A stretch of 64,000 bases of DNA from Niabella pedocola (GCF_021044425.1 NZ_JAJNEC010000005.1:2728001-2792000); one strand, 5' to 3'. Counted from the stretch's first letter, positions 1-8,034 are shown. A program made the numbers and translations. The notes: generated by a model from the letters alone, not told the origin.

Positions 1-929
1 GCCATAAAGAGCAAGGTAATGAACCAGGAGATCGCCGGACCTGATATCTCGTGCCCGATTTTTATGCGTTCCAGCAATCCATCCAGCCCGGCGGCATATT
101 TTTCGCTTTGATTCAGAGCGGCCGCACGCCGGTCTTCAATGGCTTCTTTTTCTTTTTTTACACGCAGATAATCGGGGTTTGCCTCTAATGCTTTTATTTC
201 TGCTGCCAGGCCATCCATTTGCTGTTTAATGGCCAGGGCACGGGGCCCAACGGTAACCAGGCGGGCTTCTTCGATATAGTTCTGTTCAAGCGTTTGGTAC
301 CGGCTTCGCTTATTGCTCAGCTCCATTTCTATTTTTTCAATCTCTTTGTCCTTTTTGACAAGTTCACTATTGAATACAGAATCGGTTTTAGCTTTGTAGA
401 CCTGCTGCTGTTCAATCTGCTTTTCATGCAGTTTAATATCGATTTCTGTTTTGAACATCCGGATCTCGACGGGTTTTGAAATGGTCATCGCAATGATTGC
501 ACCCATCAGCAATCGGGGTAACGCTCCTTTGAGTTCTTTCCCGGTAATGTCTTCGGTTCCGTCGCCTTTTCCGGTACTGGAAATAATAAACCGGTCGATA
601 TTGAAAATGATCAGTCCCCATATGATACCAAATATCACGGCCTTGGCCATGGTTGGAAGATCCGTAATGTCGTGATTTCCTCCAATAGCGGCTGTTGTTT
701 TAAATGAATCAATGGCGTTTCCCCTTGGCTCGAAGATCGTATAGAATGCATAGCCGCCTGCCAGTCCGGCCATCAGACCGGTCGCTACAATGATGCCTCC
801 AAGACACAGGTATTTTACCTGGTCACCGTAGGTACTCCGTTCCAGGATATAGCGGTCGGCGCCGGCTGCTTTCCAAAAAAGGCGCATGATGCGCGAAGAT
901 TTGGGGCTTTGATAAAAATCACGAGACAT
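1..929 (-). CDS. DUF4407 membrane protein, 3' end cut by window edge
   Basis: Reading the minus strand from the ATG at 929 gives 309 open codons that run off the window edge. The protein begins MSRDFYQSPKSS. It has membrane segments at about residues 41-67, 97-117 and 140-160, then a long charged coiled-coil region (about 160-285), then another hydrophobic stretch just before the edge. This layout, with the IFNIDRFIIS segment, matches the DUF4407 family, whose function is unknown. The start overlaps the stop of the upstream small gene by 11 bases, which suggests translational coupling. The family assignment is by pattern; the C-terminus is not visible. Confidence 0.85.
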   Translation of the reverse strand, partial: MSRDFYQSPKSSRIMRLFWKAAGADRYILERSTYGDQVKYLCLGGIIVATGLMAGLAGGYAFYTIFEPRGNAIDSFKTTAAIGGNHDITDLPTMAKAVIFGIIWGLIIFNIDRFIISSTGKGDGTEDITGKELKGALPRLLMGAIIAMTISKPVEIRMFKTEIDIKLHEKQIEQQQVYKAKTDSVFNSELVKKDKEIEKIEMELSNKRSRYQTLEQNYIEEARLVTVGPRALAIKQQMDGLAAEIKALEANPDYLRVKKEKEAIEDRRAAALNQSEKYAAGLDGLLERIKIGHEISGPAISWFITLLFM

Positions 930-1413
930 AGTCATTAAATTGAGATGAATTAAAGGAGATATTGAAATCGGTTATTTGGAGGTTTAGTAGAAGTCGGGGG
1001 TATAATGGTTTTAACCGGATGGTTGTGTTGGCAAATGCAGGCGGCGCAACTCGGATATTGAAAGGCGGCTCATTGGAAAAATAAGCATCAAGATACCGGC
1101 GCATTTGCGGATTCACCGGCAGGTTTTTGAGATCAATGACTTTTTTAGCAGAACGCCAGGTGCTCTTTATTACGATTTCGACCCCGGTCGTGGTAGAGGG
1201 CAACGTATAAACGGCGGCGCCTGCAGAGCGTCGGTCTGAATGTTTACCCGGCCGGATATGCAGTCTGTTTGCATGCATCGTTTCCCAGCTGATCAACAAT
1301 AATCGTTTATTTTCTAAAATGAGATCGATATAATCCAGGTGACGGAATGCCGGCCTGCGGAAGTTGAAGCACTGCTTTATCTTCTTTGCGCAACTATAAA
1401 GGAACCGTTTCAT
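919..1413 (-). CDS. Hypothetical protein upstream of DUF4407 gene
   Basis: The predicted protein has 164 residues from the ATG at 1413. A longer in-frame start at 1497 exists but would overlap the preceding small gene. The sequence begins MKRFLYSCAKKIKQCF and is basic at the N-terminus. A central segment (LLLISWETMHANRLHI) looks like a beta-sandwich repeat in which a value is read as a potential or offset, and the tail is rich in hydrophobic and aromatic residues. I do not recognise the family. It overlaps the DUF4407 start by 11 bases, so the two are very likely co-translated and may act together at the membrane. No signal peptide or transmembrane segment is convincing. Confidence 0.65.
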   Translation of the reverse strand: MKRFLYSCAKKIKQCFNFRRPAFRHLDYIDLILENKRLLLISWETMHANRLHIRPGKHSDRRSAGAAVYTLPSTTTGVEIVIKSTWRSAKKVIDLKNLPVNPQMRRYLDAYFSNEPPFNIRVAPPAFANTTIRLKPLYPRLLLNLQITDFNISFNSSQFNDYVS

Positions 1414-1453
1414 TTTTAAAGTTGTTTTAAAGCCTGTTGTTTTTGACAGTACA

Positions 1454-1660
1454 CTAATCCTCCCATCTGCAAAGTGTCCGGTTGCTATTCTCTGCACTGT
1501 CCAATGTGGTTGCGATGATGCGGTAATTGCAGTTTTTTAAACCCCTGCAATGTTCATTGTAATGATACCAGGTGGCCGTATTGCTGTCGCAGATATATAC
1601 GGTGGTGGGGGTGCAGCTGTTGCTGTTGAGGATGAAAACGGCTAAAAGAATGGATTTCAT
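1454..1660 (-). CDS. Small cysteine-rich secreted protein or lipoprotein
   Basis: A 68-residue protein. It starts MKSILLAVFILNSNSC, a short hydrophobic leader ending in a cysteine, so it could be a lipoprotein. The mature part has the pattern VYICDS...YHYNEHCRGLKNC...TLCRWED. Short Bacteroidota proteins with YICDS, HxxxxCRGLxxC and TLCxWED are familiar to me as a conserved small domain of unknown role. The Cys/His spacing suggests a metal site or disulfides, which is inference. It lies 40 bases upstream of the next minus-strand gene and probably shares its transcript. Confidence 0.7.
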   Translation of the reverse strand: MKSILLAVFILNSNSCTPTTVYICDSNTATWYHYNEHCRGLKNCNYRIIATTLDSAENSNRTLCRWED

Positions 1661-1691
1661 TTTCGGACTGTAACCTGTTTATAATAGAAAT

Positions 1692-1781
1692 ATGTTTGGT
1701 TTTTTCAGTCCGTTAGCCCCTGGCTGGCTGGCCGGTTCCATGATGGGCTATAATCCTGGCGGAGCAATTGGCATGGCTTAA
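1692..1781 (+). CDS. Possible 29-residue Gly-rich hydrophobic peptide
   Basis: This short plus-strand ORF sits in the gap between two minus-strand small genes. It encodes MFGFFSPLAPGWLAGSMMGY followed by NPGGAIGMA and a TAA stop. It is unusually hydrophobic and glycine-rich, with GxxxG-like spacing. A TAnnTTTG match (TATGTTTG) overlaps the start codon itself, so that motif could not drive this ORF. It may be a real micro-protein, a fragment of a lost membrane gene, or chance. I have no homologue in mind. Confidence 0.25.
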   Translation: MFGFFSPLAPGWLAGSMMGYNPGGAIGMA

Positions 1782-1881
1782 AGTTTATAATGGTTATAAA
1801 TAAGGAACCTGTTATCGAAAGGCGTTTTCATGGCGCAACGGCCGCTGGTATATGGAGATTTTGGTTACCTGGTTGCGGAAT

Positions 1882-2127
1882 CTATATATAGGTTTTGTTC
1901 CCGTTGCGGTTGATATAATAACGCCCGCCCCTTGGACCGGTATAAATTTTATGCCCGTTATAATATTCTCCGTCATCAGCCTCGATACTTTTTGTTTTGC
2001 GGGCCTTGCTTTTTTTGGGGGTGACGGTTTTTTGTGTGCTGGCTTTTTTTTGGGATTGTGCATGCAGGGGCGTTGTACCGAACGCAGTGACCAATAACAG
2101 GAGCAGCAGTATTTTTTTTATTTGCAT
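1882..2127 (-). CDS. Secreted PBCV basic-adaptor-domain protein
   Basis: An 81-residue protein. Residues 1-24 are a signal peptide (MQIKKILLLLLLVTAFGTTP then LHAQ). A Lys/Ser/Thr-rich linker follows, then a C-terminal motif HKIYTGPRGGRYYINRNGNK ending TYI. The GPRGGRYYINxxGNKTYI block is the signature of the PBCV-specific basic adaptor domain (PF08789), first described in chlorovirus proteins and also found on short secreted bacterial proteins. The domain is thought to be an adaptor; its ligand here is unknown. It lies 10 bases after the stop of the upstream small membrane gene, in the same direction, so an operon is likely. Confidence 0.8.
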   Translation of the reverse strand: MQIKKILLLLLLVTAFGTTPLHAQSQKKASTQKTVTPKKSKARKTKSIEADDGEYYNGHKIYTGPRGGRYYINRNGNKTYI

Positions 2128-2137
2128 GGTTTACACT

Positions 2138-2359
2138 TTAAATCGATATGAAAATGAACAGGAGCATAAATGCCGAAATCCCGGCTAAGAAAAAAAGGAA
2201 TAGGATGCAGCCCTGTGGCGCGCTGTTTGGAATAGCACGTTTCTTCGGTTGTTTAGCAATAGCCTTCCCGATTTTATAACTCGTTTTGAAAGCGGTATTT
2301 AAAATTTTCATACCGCTTTTTGATTTTTTCCTCCAGGGATCGTAGTATCCTTTTGCCAT
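2138..2359 (-). CDS. Small basic membrane protein
   Basis: The 73-residue product begins MAKGYYDPWRKKSKSG. A lysine-rich cytosolic half is followed by a single C-terminal membrane segment (about residues 50-72, CILFLFFLAGISAFMLLFIF). It is the first gene of a likely minus-strand run of small genes leading to the DUF4407 protein. I do not recognise a family. Its positive N-terminal half and tail anchor suggest a cytosolic domain held at the membrane. Confidence 0.6.
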   Translation of the reverse strand: MAKGYYDPWRKKSKSGMKILNTAFKTSYKIGKAIAKQPKKRAIPNSAPQGCILFLFFLAGISAFMLLFIFISI

Positions 2360-2674
2360 GGATCAAAAGTATAGCGGCAGCAAGACTGTTTTTTACGGAA
2401 AACCGTAAAGTGACGGATTTTTTTAAATAAATTGTTGAACGTTTTCAAAGAGGAGCAGGACACTATATAAATGGCTCATAGCGAATCTTCCGGCTGTTGT
2501 CCTGCGTGCATCCCGCAGCGGCGCATATGCGTCAGGTACAGGTTGCCATCAGGAGCTGCGGAACAGCGCTGATCCTGTTAGCGGTAACCAGCTCACCGCC
2601 CAGCTGCGGCCGGGAAGGTGTGCAGCACTTCGGGTTACAAAGATGAGCGGCGTAATGCCCTTTGTTGGCTCCGG
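2360..2674. other. Gap of 315 bp with no gene seen
   Basis: This stretch lies between the small membrane gene and the response regulator, both on the minus strand. I see no credible ORF, no clear hairpin with a T-run and no repeat. It probably holds the promoter of the small-gene run and the 3' region of the regulator transcript. Confidence 0.4.
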
Positions 2675-3340
2675 TTAAATAATGCGCATCTTCACGCAAT
2701 GCGCAATCAGCTGCTCGTTGGTGCTGCAGTCCAGGGCATCTTTGATGGTGTTCAGCCGCTTTTCAATACTGCTGAGTCCCGATGGTTTGATGTTGTTTTT
2801 TTTCAGGTATGCGGAGATCTCATGCTGCCGCTTTCCATTCGCCATTAACGTCAGGATGGTAATATCAAATGCATCAAGTTCATAAGTATTCTTCTGCTTT
2901 TGTTGCTGTACAAATTGCTGCGGAAAATAACGCCGGTTGGCTGCAATCTGTTCCAGGGCCAGCTTCAGCTCCCGGGCATCATTACGGCCCTTGTATACAT
3001 ACCCGTCAATATCTTCTTTCTGGAAGAGTGCTTCAATAGTGGACGGTTTTCCGGTGGCCGAAAATACCAGGATCTTCAGGTCGGGCTGTATATTCCGGGC
3101 GGCCGCAATCAGCGCTTCTCCGCTGCTGATCTTTTGTTGACGGTGATCTTCCTCGAAATGAAGATCGGTGATCAGCAGGTCGTAGGAGGCGTTGGCCTGC
3201 AGTGCTTTTTCAATGCGCAGCAGCGCGTCGTCACAATAGTACACATAATCCGGGTTGGGAATGTGCAGCTCTTCCAGTGTTTTTTGTATAGACAGGTTGA
3301 CGGTTTCGTAGTCTTCAGCGATCAATATTTTTTGAATCAT
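2675..3340 (-). CDS. LuxR-type response regulator
   Basis: A 221-residue protein. The receiver domain occupies about residues 1-130; the phospho-acceptor is Asp59 in LLITDL, with the acidic pocket at ILIAED and the conserved lysine in YVYKG. The C-terminal part (about 155-221) is a LuxR/GerE-like helix-turn-helix (DAFDITILTLMANGKRQHEI). It should bind DNA after phosphorylation by the kinase encoded immediately upstream; only 5 bases separate the two genes. The target is unknown. The HTH is divergent from textbook GerE sequences, and I am less sure of it than of the receiver. Confidence 0.9.
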   Translation of the reverse strand: MIQKILIAEDYETVNLSIQKTLEELHIPNPDYVYYCDDALLRIEKALQANASYDLLITDLHFEEDHRQQKISSGEALIAAARNIQPDLKILVFSATGKPSTIEALFQKEDIDGYVYKGRNDARELKLALEQIAANRRYFPQQFVQQQKQKNTYELDAFDITILTLMANGKRQHEISAYLKKNNIKPSGLSSIEKRLNTIKDALDCSTNEQLIAHCVKMRII

Positions 3341-3345
3341 ATGGG

Positions 3346-4986
3346 TTATGCAGTTGGGATATACAGTTGAATTTTCATGCCTTCCGATGTTTCGGTGTCA
3401 AAGCTAATGCGTCCGCCCATACCGGCAATACGGGATTCCGTATTCCGGAGCCCGTTACCATAGCGGAAATCCGGAGCGGCACCTACCCCGTCATCGGTGT
3501 ATTGAACCGTTAGTGTTTTCTGCTGCAGGAGAAACCGGATGACCACATTTCCGGCCCGGCTGTGTTTTTTCATATTCACCATTAGTTCCTGCAGGATCTG
3601 TGTCAGTTCTTTTTTAATACCCGGTTTTACCGCGCTCCAAAGTTCTTTGGAGTTGCCCACGATCAATACCCGGGTATCGGCCGAGCTGAAAGAGGAAAGC
3701 AATGCTGCGAGCGATTCATTAAAGGGGAGGGGGGCTTTTTCTTCCGGCTGCTCATAGGAAATATTGCGGGATTGCTCATAGAGATGGGTGAGGTCGTCCA
3801 GCAATTGTTCCTTTCCGCCGGTTTTATCATGATCCACTTTCGATATGACGTGGTAAAGCCCGTTGGCCACCACATCGTGTACTTTTTGGGAGGTTCTTAA
3901 CTGCTGTTCGCGGATGGCCCGTTGTTTTTGTTTCCGGTACCACCAGAAACCGGTAATGGTGAGTACAAGTATGCTCAGCAGCAGGATCCATTGCCCGACG
4001 ATCTGTACCTTTTTTTCCGCATTGTCTTTTTGTAATACCAGGTTATCGGCCTTGCTTTTTTCCGTTTCATAGCGGATGAGCGCAAATTGGTTTTTATCCG
4101 TATTGCGGCTGGTTTGCATACTGTCATTTAAAAACCGGTAACGGTTAAAATAGCCCTTTATAAGTTCAGGTGGGCCAAATGTTATGAGTTTCCGTAGTGC
4201 CAGCAATTCATCGCCGGGGTTGGCCGGCTGTTGCGTCAGGAGATACATTTTGTTGGCATAGAATAAGGCAGAATCCGGACGCGAGCGGGCGTAGTAGTCG
4301 GATAAATGCGCATAGCTGGCACTTAGGCCCGAGGCATCTTTGTTGCTTTCCCGTACCTGCAGGGCGGCCCGCAATTCGGGCAGCGGGTTATACGTCGAAT
4401 CCCGGAGCCGTTTGGTATTGGCCATATTGGTCAAAACCCGGGCATATTCCGCCGGGTTATTTTTGCTTTCCTCAAGGATCGATTGGTAGATTGAAAGCGC
4501 TTGTTCGTATTGTCTTAGCCGTTGGTAAGCCAGTGCCTTATTGTTTAAGGCCGTTATTCTGTCGGAGTCTTTTGCAAATTTTAATGCGTGATTGGAATAA
4601 CCTAGAGAGGTTTCATATTTTCTGAGCGTGATATTGGTGTATGCCAGTTCATTATAAACCGATGAAAGCGCACGCCGGTCACTATATTTTTTTTCATTCA
4701 GGAATTTCAGTGCCTGCAAAGAGGTCTCCTGGCTGCCAAAAGGGTCTGCGGCCTTCGATAGTAGGATGGCCATGTTGGCATAGGCTCTTCCGATCAGCAG
4801 ACTGTCACCGGGGCTGGTAGCTACTTTATTAAAATAATAAAAAGCCGAGTCTTTGTTTGTTTTAATAAAATTTGTAGCCTTCTGAAAGTCCGTAGACGGG
4901 GGAACGGGCTTTGCCTTGGGAGGGGTGTTGCACCCGGAGAAGATGGCCGAAATGAACAGGAACAATAAGGGCTTTAAATAGTTCAA
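3346..4986 (-). CDS. TPR sensor histidine kinase with lipoprotein-like leader
   Basis: A 546-residue protein. The N-terminus has a lipobox-like leader (FLFISAIFSGC). About residues 30-300 hold TPR-type helical repeats, including LNNKALAYQRLRQYEQALSI. One membrane segment lies near residues 330-350 (WILLLSILVLTITGFWW). The kinase core follows, with a presumed phospho-His in QKVHDVVANGLYHV, an N-box around EKLTQILQELMVNMKKH-like sequence, and a G-box DDGVGAAPDFRYGNGL. It lacks the usual ERxRxAxDLHD box of HisKA_3, so the dimerisation helix is divergent. It probably senses a periplasmic or envelope cue and signals to the LuxR-type regulator 5 bases downstream. Confidence 0.88.
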   Translation of the reverse strand: MNYLKPLLFLFISAIFSGCNTPPKAKPVPPSTDFQKATNFIKTNKDSAFYYFNKVATSPGDSLLIGRAYANMAILLSKAADPFGSQETSLQALKFLNEKKYSDRRALSSVYNELAYTNITLRKYETSLGYSNHALKFAKDSDRITALNNKALAYQRLRQYEQALSIYQSILEESKNNPAEYARVLTNMANTKRLRDSTYNPLPELRAALQVRESNKDASGLSASYAHLSDYYARSRPDSALFYANKMYLLTQQPANPGDELLALRKLITFGPPELIKGYFNRYRFLNDSMQTSRNTDKNQFALIRYETEKSKADNLVLQKDNAEKKVQIVGQWILLLSILVLTITGFWWYRKQKQRAIREQQLRTSQKVHDVVANGLYHVISKVDHDKTGGKEQLLDDLTHLYEQSRNISYEQPEEKAPLPFNESLAALLSSFSSADTRVLIVGNSKELWSAVKPGIKKELTQILQELMVNMKKHSRAGNVVIRFLLQQKTLTVQYTDDGVGAAPDFRYGNGLRNTESRIAGMGGRISFDTETSEGMKIQLYIPTA

Positions 4987-5033
4987 GACAGTTATTTTGC
5001 TTAAAAATAATACGAGTTTAATAAAAACAAAAA

Positions 5034-5062
5034 AATAAGGCAGGACGAATGCCTGCCTTATT
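5034..5062 (-). terminator. Intrinsic terminator after the small secreted peptide gene
   Basis: Perfect 11-bp arms AATAAGGCAGG (5034-5044) and CCTGCCTTATT (5052-5062) enclose a 7-base loop. On the minus strand the hairpin is followed by a T-rich tract (the plus-strand A-run at about 5025-5034). It sits just downstream of the gene ending at 5076 and separates it from the kinase gene. Confidence 0.8.
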
Positions 5063-5075
5063 AATGATGACCCGG

Positions 5076-5261
5076 TTATTTTACTGGAGGAAGGGGCCGT
5101 GGTAACGGGGGAATATGCCCGCCATCTCCGGAGGGGTCCGAGGTATCGGCCCGAACGGTTATCTGCAATTTGCTGAGGTCGGTTTTTGCGCTCGCTTTAA
5201 TAACAGGTGTAGAATGACTGGGCGATAATGCCATCAGAAAAGCTATAAACAATGTGATCAT
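5076..5261 (-). CDS. Small secreted proline-tailed peptide
   Basis: A 61-residue ORF starting MITLFIAFLMALSPSHST, which reads as a short signal peptide. The mature part ends with a Gly/Pro tail (DGGHIPPLPRPLPPVK). It has its own terminator directly downstream, which supports it being a real transcript. I do not recognise a family. It lies upstream of and parallel to the kinase-regulator pair and could be a cell-surface or signalling peptide, but nothing in the sequence proves that. Confidence 0.5.
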   Translation of the reverse strand: MITLFIAFLMALSPSHSTPVIKASAKTDLSKLQITVRADTSDPSGDGGHIPPLPRPLPPVK

Positions 5262-5324
5262 TTTTAAGTATTTAAAATGTTTGGTAATACTGCAGCCGGT
5301 ATCCGGCGCAGCGATTTAAGCCAC

Positions 5325-5399
5325 GTAAGAAGCGCTTCTTACATTGTTTGGGAAGGGGTGGGAGATTGGATTGCGGAAGCTTCTAAACGCTTCCCAAAC
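5325..5399. repeat. 18-bp perfect palindrome plus 10-bp inverted repeat
   Basis: GTAAGAAGCGCTTCTTAC at 5325-5342 is a perfect palindrome. Right after it, GTTTGGGAAG (5346-5355) pairs with CTTCCCAAAC (5390-5399). Both lie in the divergent gap between the small secreted peptide gene and the membrane-protein gene at 5628. An operator for a dimeric regulator is possible; it could also be a structured RNA or a repeat remnant. Confidence 0.5.
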
Positions 5400-5526
5400 C
5401 GGTTATCGACTGCCGCTTTCGCTGCTCCCGGAAATCAGTTCTGTACAGGAACATCTCTTAGCAAGGGAGATGGGCAACTGATTCTGGAAACAAAGATAGA
5501 TCGATGTAACAGGCTGATTGTTAGAT

Positions 5527-5600
5527 GATTCCGGTAATTCCGGTCTTTCCGTTTCGAATTCCAGGGATTCCGGAAATGCCGGCGGAATTCCGAAAAATCC
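5527..5600. repeat. Clustered ATTCCGG-type imperfect repeats
   Basis: The stretch carries GATTCCGG, AATTCCGG, TCTTTCCG, GAATTCCAG, GGATTCCGG, AATGCCGG and GGAATTCCG at roughly 9-base spacing. It ends about 28 bases before the start codon at 5628. It resembles the other short-period intergenic repeats in the window. Its role is unknown; spacing near a start could influence expression. Confidence 0.45.
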
Positions 5601-5627
5601 GTTAGTTTTATCGGACAATTGTTGCCA

Positions 5628-6740
5628 ATGTTTGCTGATTACACAAAACTGGTTCTGCTGGATTATGAAAAAAAGAGGGCGGAAAATGCACTCTCGCTGC
5701 GACTGATTCATCCAAGTCCGGCTAAGCTTCGGGAAGAGTGTTTTTATGTTCGGAGTCGGGGCTATGAAAAGAAAAAAGATGAAGTGGCATTAGTCGGGTT
5801 CTTTGGCGATGATATGGCGAATATTTTGAATACCATAAAGCGATTTGACATTGACAAGTTCAGACCCCTGAACAATTTTCTTAAAAAACCGGAGATTAAT
5901 ACCGATCAAAAAAATATTGAGTTACTGGCCTGGTTAATCGATTTTGAGCTACGGCCGTTTGAATTGGGCAGACTGTATGAAGTACCGGAAGAAGCGGTTG
6001 AGGACTTGAAGACAGCAGAAGCGAGGAATAAAGAAGCAGCAGATGAAGCAAATCCAGTAGAAGGGACTGCGCCTGCAGAGGAGCAGGAGCTAACAGATCC
6101 CGATCCGGGGGAAAACATGGAAACGGAAAAAAAGGACGGGATGCGAGAAGGGCCGGATCAACCCGAAGCACCGGCCCCGGAGGCCGGAACAATAAAGGAT
6201 CCGGTTGCGGTTGAAACACCCGGCACTTCGGAACAAGCGGAGCCGGATAAAGGATCGCCGATGGGAGTTGCTATACCGAAGCCGGAGTTGCGGAAACCCG
6301 GATCTGTTTTTAAAAGAGGATTGGCTGTTTTAGCCATAACATTATTTGCAGTAGCGGGATTTTGGATTTACCGGGGCGGAAAGAAGGAACCGGAACCCAT
6401 TCCCATGGGCCAGGCGCTGCCGGCAAATAATGCCTGTATGCGCTGGACGGGCGATCATTACGAACAAATTCCCTGTAGAGGAACTACGGGTGACACACTG
6501 GTGGAACCGCTGGATCCGGAAAAGATCCGTTCGTTTAAAAAGATCACCCGACCGGATACCATCACCCGGCAATCGAAGGGATCGGTTTGGTATGTGAAAA
6601 TTAATAAGGGGAAGGAGATTGAATTTTATACTTCGGATGGGTTTCACCCAATCGACCGGCAGCTGCGGTTAAAACCGGTTACCGATTATATTATTGAGAA
6701 ACATCTTCACCTGGCGCAGGCACAAAACACAGGTAACTGA
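5628..6740 (+). CDS. Hypothetical single-pass membrane protein with Pro/Glu-rich linker
   Basis: A 370-residue protein from the ATG at 5628; a TTG nine bases upstream is the less likely start. Residues 1-125 form a conserved-looking helical domain (FADYTKLVLLDYEKKRAENA; later NIELLAWLIDFELRPFELG). Residues 130-225 are an acidic, Pro/Ala/Glu-rich linker. A membrane helix follows at about 229-248 (GLAVLAITLFAVAGFWIY). The C-terminal 120 residues, probably periplasmic, include NACMRWTGDHYEQIPC with two cysteines. Similar proteins occur in Chitinophagaceae without known function. It may link a cytosolic factor to the envelope; that is inference. Confidence 0.75.
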   Translation: MFADYTKLVLLDYEKKRAENALSLRLIHPSPAKLREECFYVRSRGYEKKKDEVALVGFFGDDMANILNTIKRFDIDKFRPLNNFLKKPEINTDQKNIELLAWLIDFELRPFELGRLYEVPEEAVEDLKTAEARNKEAADEANPVEGTAPAEEQELTDPDPGENMETEKKDGMREGPDQPEAPAPEAGTIKDPVAVETPGTSEQAEPDKGSPMGVAIPKPELRKPGSVFKRGLAVLAITLFAVAGFWIYRGGKKEPEPIPMGQALPANNACMRWTGDHYEQIPCRGTTGDTLVEPLDPEKIRSFKKITRPDTITRQSKGSVWYVKINKGKEIEFYTSDGFHPIDRQLRLKPVTDYIIEKHLHLAQAQNTGN

Positions 6741-7155
6741 TTTCCGGTTTCCGTAGGTACTGTCCGATAAGCATAAATATAATAGCTGGTTAGCATAAGG
6801 TTGCTCTTGCAGCATTACGTTTCAATGTACAGGACAGAGGTACGGAGGGCTTCGATACAGGATCGTATAGCGCAGCAAGTACCGGATCGTGAGCGGGGTT
6901 ATCAAATACGTTCTATGGTCATGCCGTCCCGATCAATCGGGATTGTTTCGGCATCTGTAAAAGGATGACCCGTCAAATGGAGGCCAATTCACCCCGTCAG
7001 CTCAGGAAAACGCAGCTTTACCCGAACGCAGTATTTTAACAATTACTTCCACGTCACCGGCCGCGATATCTTTTAAAAAACAGGAAAATTGCAGTAACTT
7101 ACTATGTCCGGAGTATTGATTGTAATCCGGGTTCTTTTACATTAAACCCCAGACT
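6741..7155. other. Gap of 415 bp with a REP-like element
   Basis: No credible gene. The only structure I can point to is a repeat-like inverted sequence at 6917-6969. The promoter of the enzyme gene at 7156 must lie in the right-hand part, but I see no clean TAnnTTTG match there. Confidence 0.4.
6917..6969. repeat. REP-like GTCATGCCG...CGGCATCT...GGATGAC element
   Basis: GTCATGCCG (6918-6926) pairs with CGGCATC (6949-6955), and inside them CCCGAT pairs with ATCGGG. A GGATGAC tail follows at 6963-6969. The same architecture is seen at 8791-8862 with different central bases. Such GTCATGCTGAA...TTCAGCATCT elements are common interspersed repeats in Bacteroidota. Confidence 0.55.
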
Positions 7156-8034
7156 ATGGTTCCTCCCATTCAAAAAGAAAAAGCTGAGCGGTTCCTGAAA
7201 CTGCATCACGATGAAGCGATCCTCGTATTGCTAAACTCATGGGATACCGGCAGCTCAAAATTAATTGAGGCCTGCGGCTATAAAGCCATTGCCACCACCA
7301 GCATGGGCATTGCTGCCTCCATGGGGTACCCCGATTGCCAGGTGATACGGTTGCCCGAAATGCTGGAAGTGATCACGGGTATTGTAAACGGCGTACAGGC
7401 GCCGGTAACCGTGGATATAGAGGCGGGCTATGGCAATGACCTGTACGAAGTCATTGAATCGGTTAAGCAGATCATCGCCACCGGAATTGCCGGAATCAAT
7501 ATTGAAGACAGCATTCATCTGAGCCCGGTATTGATAGACGAGCAGGAATTTTGTGAACGGATAGCTGCAATCCGTTCCTTATCTAATGCACTAGGCTTTC
7601 ACCTGGTTATTAATGCCCGAACGGATGCCTTTTATACCGGATCGGGTACACCGGCGGAAAAATTAGCCGAGTCTATAAGGCGGGGGAATAAGTACCGGGA
7701 AGCAGGTGCCGACTGCATTTTTGTACAGCCGGTATGGGAAAAAGCAGCCATCGCCACACTGGTTAAAGAAATCAATGCGCCCATTAATATTCTTTCCAAC
7801 CCCACCATCGGGGCGGGCGGACTTCCACCCTCCGTTCCCGAGCTCCAGGACCTGGGTGTGGCCCGCGTAAGCCTGGGCTCCAGTATGATGAAGGCAACCC
7901 TGGCACTGATAAAAAAAGTGGCCCGAGAATTGTCCGGCCAGGGTACCTACCATACATTATCTGAGGTGATGAACCCGCTCGATGAAGCGGTACAGGCCTA
8001 TAATATGGCTATCGGGAAAACGTCATCGTTGTAA
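7156..8034 (+). CDS. Isocitrate lyase / PEP mutase family enzyme
   Basis: A 292-residue TIM-barrel enzyme of the ICL/PEPM superfamily. Diagnostic blocks are LLNSWDTGSSKLIEACGY, VTVDIEAGYGND (Mg-binding Asp and Glu), GINIEDS, VINARTDAF, and the C-terminal GVARVSLGSSMMKA. It lacks the KKCGH catalytic loop of isocitrate lyase, so it is more likely a C-C or P-C lyase such as an oxaloacetate, methylisocitrate or phosphonopyruvate-type enzyme; the substrate cannot be read from sequence. The last codons lie in a 119-bp segment duplicated downstream of the next gene, and a strong hairpin terminator follows. Confidence 0.85.
   Translation: MVPPIQKEKAERFLKLHHDEAILVLLNSWDTGSSKLIEACGYKAIATTSMGIAASMGYPDCQVIRLPEMLEVITGIVNGVQAPVTVDIEAGYGNDLYEVIESVKQIIATGIAGINIEDSIHLSPVLIDEQEFCERIAAIRSLSNALGFHLVINARTDAFYTGSGTPAEKLAESIRRGNKYREAGADCIFVQPVWEKAAIATLVKEINAPINILSNPTIGAGGLPPSVPELQDLGVARVSLGSSMMKATLALIKKVARELSGQGTYHTLSEVMNPLDEAVQAYNMAIGKTSSL

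Noticed and set aside
5403..5711. Minus-strand ORF of about 100 codons over the repeat-rich gap
   Set aside because: It overlaps the ATTCCGG repeats and the start of a better gene, and its protein is low-complexity without a family match.
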